Below are positions 59,700 to 64,000 of a stretch of 64,000 nt of DNA, piece by piece. How positions within the stretch are numbered: the first letter of the stretch is position 1; every line of letters begins with the position of its first letter. Position numbers and translations under genes: made by a program. Location: the NCBI RefSeq assembly GCF_001854325.1, contig NZ_CP017755.1:310001-374000 (forward strand). The letters run 5' to 3'. The notes below the pieces were generated by a model, which was not told the DNA's origin, did not search any database, and saw only the letters and a list, made by a program, of their open reading frames with translations. Source of the stretch: Cupriavidus malaysiensis. Lineage in GTDB: Bacteria > Pseudomonadota > Gammaproteobacteria > Burkholderiales > Burkholderiaceae.

Positions 59700-60993
59700 C
59701 CGCTCCGCTTCCAGGCGCGATCAGGATCGCGCGGAAGTCGTTGACGTTGGTCAGCGTCGGGCCGGTCACCACGCTGTCGCCGAGCGCTTCGAAGAAGCCG
59801 TGCCCGTCGTTGTCGGCCAGCGCGTCGCGCGCCCGGATGCCGAGCCGCTGTGCGTGCCGCAGGGTGTCGGGCGTGACGATGGCGCCGGCGATCTCTTCCA
59901 GTCCGTCGACGCCGTCGGTGTCGCCCGCGATGGCATGGATGCCGGCATGGCCGCGCAAGGTCAGGGCGAGTGCCAGCAGGAACTCGACGTTGCGGCCGCC
60001 ACGGCCCTGGCCGCGCACGGTCACGGTGGTCTCGCCGCCGGACAGCAGCACGCAGGGCGGCACCACCGGCTGGCGATGGTCGGCGACTTCGCGGGCGATG
60101 GCGCCCAGCACCAGGCCGACGTCGCGCGCCTCGCCCTCGATGGCGTCGCCGAGCAGGTGCACGGTCAGTCCCGCCTCGTGCGCCACCTGCGCGGCGGCTT
60201 CCAGCGCCATGCGCGGCGTGGCGATCAGCGTGGTGTCGATGCGGGGCAGGCGCACATCGCCCGGCTTGAGCGTCTCCGCCGCCTCGGAGGCCAGCACCTG
60301 CAGCACGTGCGGCGGCACTTCCAGGCCGTAGCGGCGCAGAATGTCGAGCGCGTCGGCGCGCGTGCCGGGGTCGGCCACTGTGGGGCCGGAGGCGATGTCG
60401 ACCGGGTCGTCGCCCGGCACGTCCGACAGCAGCAGGTTGCACACGCGCGCCGGGTGGCAGGCGGCCGCCAGCCGGCCGCCCTTGATGGCCGACAGGTGGC
60501 GGCGCACGCAGTTCATCTCGCTGATGGTGGCGCCCGATTTCAGCAGCGCGCGGTTGAGGGCCTGCTTGTCGGCCAGCGTGATGCCCGCCAGCGGCAAGGG
60601 CAGCAGCGACGAGCCGCCGCCCGAGACCAGGCTGATCACGAGGTCGTCCGGGCCCAGGCCGGACACCAGTGCCAGCATGCGCCGCGCGGCCTCGTGGCCG
60701 GCGGCATCCGGCACCGGGTGCGCCGCCTCGACGATCTCGATGCGCCGGCACGGTACCGCGTAGCCATAGCGCGTGACCACCAGCCCTTCGAGCGGCCACG
60801 GCCAGGCCGCTTCCAGCGCCTGCGCCATGGCGGCCGAGGCCTTGCCGGCACCGATCACGATGGTGCGCCCGCGCGGCGGCGGCGGCAGGTGGCGGGTCAG
60901 CGTCAGCGCGGGCTGGGCGGCCGCGACAGCGGCGTCGAACATGCGGCGCAGCAGGGTGCGGCAGGCGCTGGTGTCCATGGAGGTCTGGGCCAT
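59650..60993 (-). CDS. Glycerate 2-kinase (MOFRL/TtuD-like)
   Basis: A 447-residue glycerate kinase of the type II (GckA/TtuD) family. VIGAGKASAAMAQALE near residue 50, SGGGSSLLPLPLAGITLADKQ and LSDVPGDDPVDIASGPTVADP (in two parts) are hallmark motifs, and the C-terminal MOFRL domain has SGGETTVTVRGQGRGGRN and AGDTDGVDG. It makes 2-phosphoglycerate from D-glycerate. Some homologues are named hydroxypyruvate reductase (TtuD). The last 15 residues are an Ala/Thr run coded by GTTGCG-type hexamers. Its start is one base after the stop of the truncated transporter. Confidence 0.9.
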   Translation of the reverse strand: MAQTSMDTSACRTLLRRMFDAAVAAAQPALTLTRHLPPPPRGRTIVIGAGKASAAMAQALEAAWPWPLEGLVVTRYGYAVPCRRIEIVEAAHPVPDAAGHEAARRMLALVSGLGPDDLVISLVSGGGSSLLPLPLAGITLADKQALNRALLKSGATISEMNCVRRHLSAIKGGRLAAACHPARVCNLLLSDVPGDDPVDIASGPTVADPGTRADALDILRRYGLEVPPHVLQVLASEAAETLKPGDVRLPRIDTTLIATPRMALEAAAQVAHEAGLTVHLLGDAIEGEARDVGLVLGAIAREVADHRQPVVPPCVLLSGGETTVTVRGQGRGGRNVEFLLALALTLRGHAGIHAIAGDTDGVDGLEEIAGAIVTPDTLRHAQRLGIRARDALADNDGHGFFEALGDSVVTGPTLTNVNDFRAILIAPGSGAESATATATATAAATGT

Positions 60994-60994
60994 C

Positions 60995-61432
60995 TCAGTG
61001 CATCCGTCCGCTGGTCGGCACCATGTTCATCAGGAAATCGACGAAGGAGTGCGGTGCCTGCGCCGCGTGGGTGTAGCCGGCGATGGCCTTGGCGTCGAGA
61101 TGGGCGGGGTCGACGTTCATGCCGGCGCCCGGCCGCACCAGGTTGACGACCACCAGCCCCAGTGCCAGCGCCAGCGTCGACAGCAGCTCGAAGTAGAGCA
61201 GCGCGCGCGCGCCGACGCGGCCGAGTTCCTTCATGTTCTCCATGCGGGCGATGCCCAGCACCACGGTGGCGAAGATGATGGGCGCGAACACCATCTTGAT
61301 GAGCTTGATGAACACGTCGCCAAGCGGCTTGACGCTGCCGGCGAGGTCGGGCGCGAACAGGCCGAGCGCGATGCCGGCGCCGACGCCGATCAGTACCTGG
61401 ACGTACAGCTTTCCCAATAGCCTGCGGATCAT
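60995..61432 (-). pseudogene. Truncated dicarboxylate symporter (DctA-like, N-terminal third)
   Basis: The first 145 residues match a DctA/GltP-type carrier ([20 protein letters not shown], then [30 protein letters not shown] and the third helix). It stops at [10 protein letters not shown], just where helix 4 should start, and about 290 residues with the substrate hairpins and NxDGT motif are absent. The stop abuts the glycerate kinase start by one base, so a deletion fused these genes. Expressed or not, it cannot transport. Confidence 0.88.
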
Positions 61433-61619
61433 GGCTGTCTCCTGCGGGTGATGCGTGAGGGCAGCCGGGGCACGGCTAGCGTGCCTGGCCCCCGGTCGCG
61501 CTGGCGGCGCAGCTCTGGCGGCTGCTGGACGATTCCGCCAAGGGCGGGCGCCGGTGGCGCGCACGAGGCGGCCCGGACGGTGCCGGGCGGGAAGGGTTGG
61601 ATAGGGGCGGCGGGGCGGC

Positions 61620-62708
61620 TCAGGCCGCCTCGGCCTGCTGCTGCGTGGCCAGGTGGTCGCACACGGCGCGCGTCACCTGCGCGGTGGTGGCGCTGCCGCC
61701 GAGGTCGCGCGTGTGCAGCGCAGGGTCGGCCGTGACCGCCTCGATGGCCGCCATCAGGCGCTGCGCGGCGGCGTGCTCGCCCAGGTGCTCCAGCAGCATG
61801 ACCACCGACCAGAAGGTGCCCACCGGGTTGGCCAGGCCCTGGCCCATGATGTCGAAGGCCGAGCCGTGGATGGGCTCGAACATCGACGGGTAGCGGCGCT
61901 CGGGATCGATGTTGCCGGTGGGGGCGATGCCGAGGCTGCCCGCCAGCGCGGCGGCGAGGTCGCTCAGGATGTCGGCGTGCAGATTGGTGGCGACGATGGT
62001 GTCGAGCGACTTCGGCCGGTTCACCATGCGCGCGGTGGCCGCATCGACCAGCTCCTTGTCCCAGCGCACGTCGGGGAACTCAAGCGCCACCTGTGCCGCC
62101 ACCTCGTCCCACATCACCATCGCGTGGCGCTGGGCATTGGACTTGGTGATCACGGTGAGCAGCTTGCGCGGGCGCGACTGCGCCAGCCGGAAAGCGAAGC
62201 GCAGGATGCGCTCGACGCCCACGCGCGTCATCATCGACACATCGGTGGCGGCCTCGATCGGATGGCCCTGGTGCACGCGTCCGCCCACGCCCGAGTACTC
62301 GCCTTCCGAGTTCTCGCGCACGATGACCCAGTCCAGGTCTTCCGGCGCGCAGCGCTTGAGCGGGGCGTCGATGCCCGGCAGGATGCGGGTCGGGCGCACG
62401 TTGGCGTACTGGTCGAAGCCCTGGCAGATCTTCAGGCGCAGGCCCCACAGCGTGATGTGGTCGGGGATCTGGTTGTCGCCGGCCGAGCCGAACAGGATCG
62501 CATCCTTGCCGCGCAAGGCGTCGAGGCCGTCGGCGGGCATCATCGCGCCGTGCTGGCGGTAGTAGTCGCCGCCCCAGTCGAAGTCCTCGAACTCGAAGCG
62601 GAAGCCGGCGCCGGCGTCGGCCAGCGCCGCCATGACTTCCCGCCCCGCCGGCACCACCTCCTTGCCGATGCCGTCGCCGGGAATGGTTGCGATCTGGTAG
62701 GTCTTCAT
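61620..62708 (-). CDS. ttuC: Tartrate dehydrogenase/decarboxylase (beta-decarboxylating dehydrogenase family)
   Basis: A 362-residue enzyme of the isocitrate/isopropylmalate dehydrogenase family. [16 protein letters not shown] is the N-terminal signature, [21 protein letters not shown] holds substrate residues, and the metal Asp residues are in [17 protein letters not shown]. The variant [15 protein letters not shown] is typical of tartrate dehydrogenase and D-malate dehydrogenase. It oxidises tartrate or decarboxylates meso-tartrate to D-glycerate with NAD. It is the first gene of the minus-strand unit, with AGGAGACGG ahead, and diverges from a LysR gene. The 187-base gap to the truncated symporter contains no gene. 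Confidence 0.92.
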   Translation of the reverse strand: MKTYQIATIPGDGIGKEVVPAGREVMAALADAGAGFRFEFEDFDWGGDYYRQHGAMMPADGLDALRGKDAILFGSAGDNQIPDHITLWGLRLKICQGFDQYANVRPTRILPGIDAPLKRCAPEDLDWVIVRENSEGEYSGVGGRVHQGHPIEAATDVSMMTRVGVERILRFAFRLAQSRPRKLLTVITKSNAQRHAMVMWDEVAAQVALEFPDVRWDKELVDAATARMVNRPKSLDTIVATNLHADILSDLAAALAGSLGIAPTGNIDPERRYPSMFEPIHGSAFDIMGQGLANPVGTFWSVVMLLEHLGEHAAAQRLMAAIEAVTADPALHTRDLGGSATTAQVTRAVCDHLATQQQAEAA

Positions 62709-62790
62709 CTTCCGTCTCCTGGTCAGGGTTGCCGCTGCATGGCGCGAGGCGGATTCTGGCCGGTGGACGAAGTTTTGGATCGGCACTAAA

Positions 62791-62817
62791 GTTAAACCAT
62801 TCTTAACCTGGAATTAA
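62791..62817. promoter_or_regulatory. LysR-type operator between tartrate dehydrogenase and lysR
   Basis: GTTAA-N7-TTAAC (62791-62807) is a palindrome and is followed by an overlapping TTAA-N7-TTAA (62803-62817). The AT-rich block stands out in a GC-rich gap of 176 bases between divergent genes. The T-N11-A core fits LysR binding. Confidence 0.65.
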
Positions 62818-62884
62818 CAGTGAGGTTCGCAGTGAAGGTCGTGATGAGGTGCCCGGCAAGGGTCACCGCGAGGAACGCAGCAGG

Positions 62885-63808
62885 ATGACCGCCAACAGCG
62901 CGATCCAGCCCGCCGAACTGGGCTTCTTCGCCGCGCTCGCGGGCGCCGGCAGCCTCAGCGCCGCCGCCCGCGACCTGGGCATCACCACGGCGGCCGTCAG
63001 CAAGCGGCTGGCGCAGATGGAAGCGCGCATCGGCATGCCGCTGGTGGTACGCACCACCCGGCGCATGAGCCTGACGCCGGAAGGCGAGGTGGTGCTGGAG
63101 CACGCGCGCCGCATCCTCGGCGAGATCGACGACCTCGGCCAGTTGCTGACCAGCGCCAAGGGGCGCCCGAGCGGCCTGCTGCGCGTCAACGCCACGCTGG
63201 GCTTCGGGCGCATGCACGTGGCGCCGGTGATCGCCGCCTACAGCCGTGCCTACCCCGATGTCGACGTCCAGCTCCAGCTCTCCGCCGACCCGCCGCCGCT
63301 CAGCGAGGATGCCTTCGACGTCTGCGTGCGCTTCGGCGAGCCGCCCGACGCGCGCATCGTCGCGCGCCTGCTGGCGCCCAACCGCCGCCTGCTGTGCGCC
63401 GCGCCCAAATACCTGCGCGACCACGGCGCCCCGCAATCGCCGGCCGACCTGCCCCGGCACAACTGCATCGGCATCCGCCAGGGCAGTGACGCCTACGGCG
63501 TCTGGCGCCTGACCCCGGTCAAGGGCGCCAAGGCGCGTACCGAGTCCGTGCATGTGCGCGGCAACCTCACCACCAACGACGGCGAGATCGCCGTCAACTG
63601 GGCGCTCGAAGGCCACGGCATCGTGCTGCGCGCCGAGTGGGACGTCGAGCGCTACCTGCGCAGCGGCCGCCTGGTGCAGGTGCTGCCGCAGTACGCCACG
63701 CCCGAAGCGAATATCTATGCGGTGTACCAGCAGCGCCACCAGCTGTCGTCGCGCATCCGGCTGTTCGTGGATTTCCTGGCGGCGAAGTTCGCGGCCTTCG
63801 GGCGGTAG
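62885..63808 (+). CDS. LysR-family regulator of the tartrate/glycerate operon
   Basis: A 307-residue LysR protein. The winged helix is ELGFFAALAGAGSLSAAARDLGITTAAVSKRLAQMEARIG (in parts) with TRRMSLTPEG, followed by a complete effector domain (RPSGLLRVNATLGFGRMHVAPVI, NCIGIRQGSDAYG, YAVYQQRHQLSSRIRLFVDFL). It belongs to the common DsdC/GcvA-like short class. It diverges from the tartrate dehydrogenase gene, with a palindromic site between them. The ribosome site before ATG 62885 is weak. Confidence 0.92.
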   Translation: MTANSAIQPAELGFFAALAGAGSLSAAARDLGITTAAVSKRLAQMEARIGMPLVVRTTRRMSLTPEGEVVLEHARRILGEIDDLGQLLTSAKGRPSGLLRVNATLGFGRMHVAPVIAAYSRAYPDVDVQLQLSADPPPLSEDAFDVCVRFGEPPDARIVARLLAPNRRLLCAAPKYLRDHGAPQSPADLPRHNCIGIRQGSDAYGVWRLTPVKGAKARTESVHVRGNLTTNDGEIAVNWALEGHGIVLRAEWDVERYLRSGRLVQVLPQYATPEANIYAVYQQRHQLSSRIRLFVDFLAAKFAAFGR

Positions 63809-63868
63809 GGGAGGGCAGGCGGGTGGAGGCGAGTTGCAGCGTGCCGGTGTTTTTGTGGCATATGCGGC

Positions 63869-64000
63869 ATGCCGCTGGCACGTGTCTACTGGCAGCGCCT
63901 GGCCGCGCATCCGTTGGGCAGTGCCGGCTTCGCGCGGATCGCCGCAGGACAGCAGGCGTGGCTGGATACGGTGCAGGGCCAGCTGGCAAGGGTAGTGGCG
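63869..64000 (+). CDS. Possible start of an unidentified gene (continues outside the window)
   Basis: From ATG 63869 a frame stays open to the end of the window (44 codons: MPLARVYWQRLAAHPLGS and more). No family is recognised and no clear ribosome site is present. Another ATG at 63862 in a different frame gives a less protein-like sequence. The call rests on openness and codon pattern alone. Confidence 0.3.
   Translation, partial: MPLARVYWQRLAAHPLGSAGFARIAAGQQAWLDTVQGQLARVVA

Noticed and set aside
1..64000. tRNA, rRNA, riboswitch, insertion sequence or integrase
   Set aside because: I looked for cloverleaf-like tDNA, conserved rRNA segments, thiamine or other riboswitch cores and transposase motifs and saw none. 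A covariance-model scan would be the decisive test.

Overview
This 64 kb window is uniformly GC-rich chromosomal or chromid DNA from a betaproteobacterium, most likely Cupriavidus or Ralstonia in the Burkholderiaceae. The reasons are three Bug/TctC-type periplasmic receptors, an OmpC-like porin of the Burkholderiales type, many LysR/GntR/AraC/TetR regulators next to catabolic operons, and dense CoA-ester chemistry. I see no rRNA, tRNA, insertion sequence, prophage, CRISPR array or replication origin. It reads as a string of small catabolic islands, each with its own regulator and transporter.

Layout. 1-4373 (+): end of an aromatic-type operon (aldehyde dehydrogenase, two-module VOC dioxygenase, [2Fe-2S] reductase, aromatic-acid MFS transporter). 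4450-8655 (-): CitE-like lyase, RraA-like aldolase, MHS transporter and a FadR-type GntR regulator. 9168-15297 (+): GABA aminotransferase, a gabD remnant, a TPP-dependent decarboxylase-like enzyme, an M20 N-carbamoyl amidohydrolase and a PuuC/KauB-like aldehyde dehydrogenase. Nine or ten copies of one operator-like motif flank the GntR gene and tie the last two blocks together. 15509-16246: an XRE regulator with a SymE-type toxin. 16505-26791 (+): a CoA-dependent aryl-acid pathway (hydrolase, EntE-like ligase, VOC dioxygenase, flavin monooxygenase, thioesterase, maleate isomerase, MFS), a TetR regulator and a porin; a shared 21-bp palindrome lies before the first gene and before the porin. 26844-30219: a protein of unknown function, an AraC regulator and an alpha/beta hydrolase. 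30239-35416: LysR, HMG-CoA-lyase-like enzyme, family III CoA transferase, Bug receptor and gamma-carbonic-anhydrase-like protein. 35472-41691: HutC-type GntR with two palindromic operators, a PcaB/PurB-like lyase, a DctA-like symporter, a Bug receptor and a fumarase. 41750-44064: SDR and a MerR-type HTH/citrate synthase fusion. 44301-50899: AraC plus a beta-oxidation-type operon. 50912-54160: MFS, an extra dapB, and a LysR gene broken by a repeat patch. 54161-63808: hydroxypyruvate reductase, class II aldolase, CRP-like regulator, Bug receptor and a decaying tartrate/glycerate operon.

How the parts work together. Three proposals stand out. (1) The gabT block would convert a 5-ureido- or 5-guanidino-2-oxoacid to succinate semialdehyde: decarboxylation, aldehyde oxidation, N-carbamoyl (or amidino) hydrolysis, transamination. 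(2) The 16505-22956 block would activate an ortho-hydroxy aryl acid as its thioester, hydroxylate it, release the dihydroxy acid, open the ring and finish with maleate to fumarate; the ring-cleaving and hydrolytic enzymes are not the families normally found in gentisate or nicotinate pathways. (3) The tartrate block once held a complete line from tartrate through glycerate, 2-phosphoglycerate and PEP to pyruvate, but its enolase has collapsed to a 50-codon open remnant and its dicarboxylate transporter is cut to 145 residues.

All functional calls come from motifs and family recall by eye. No database search was run, and the pathway assignments are inferences.
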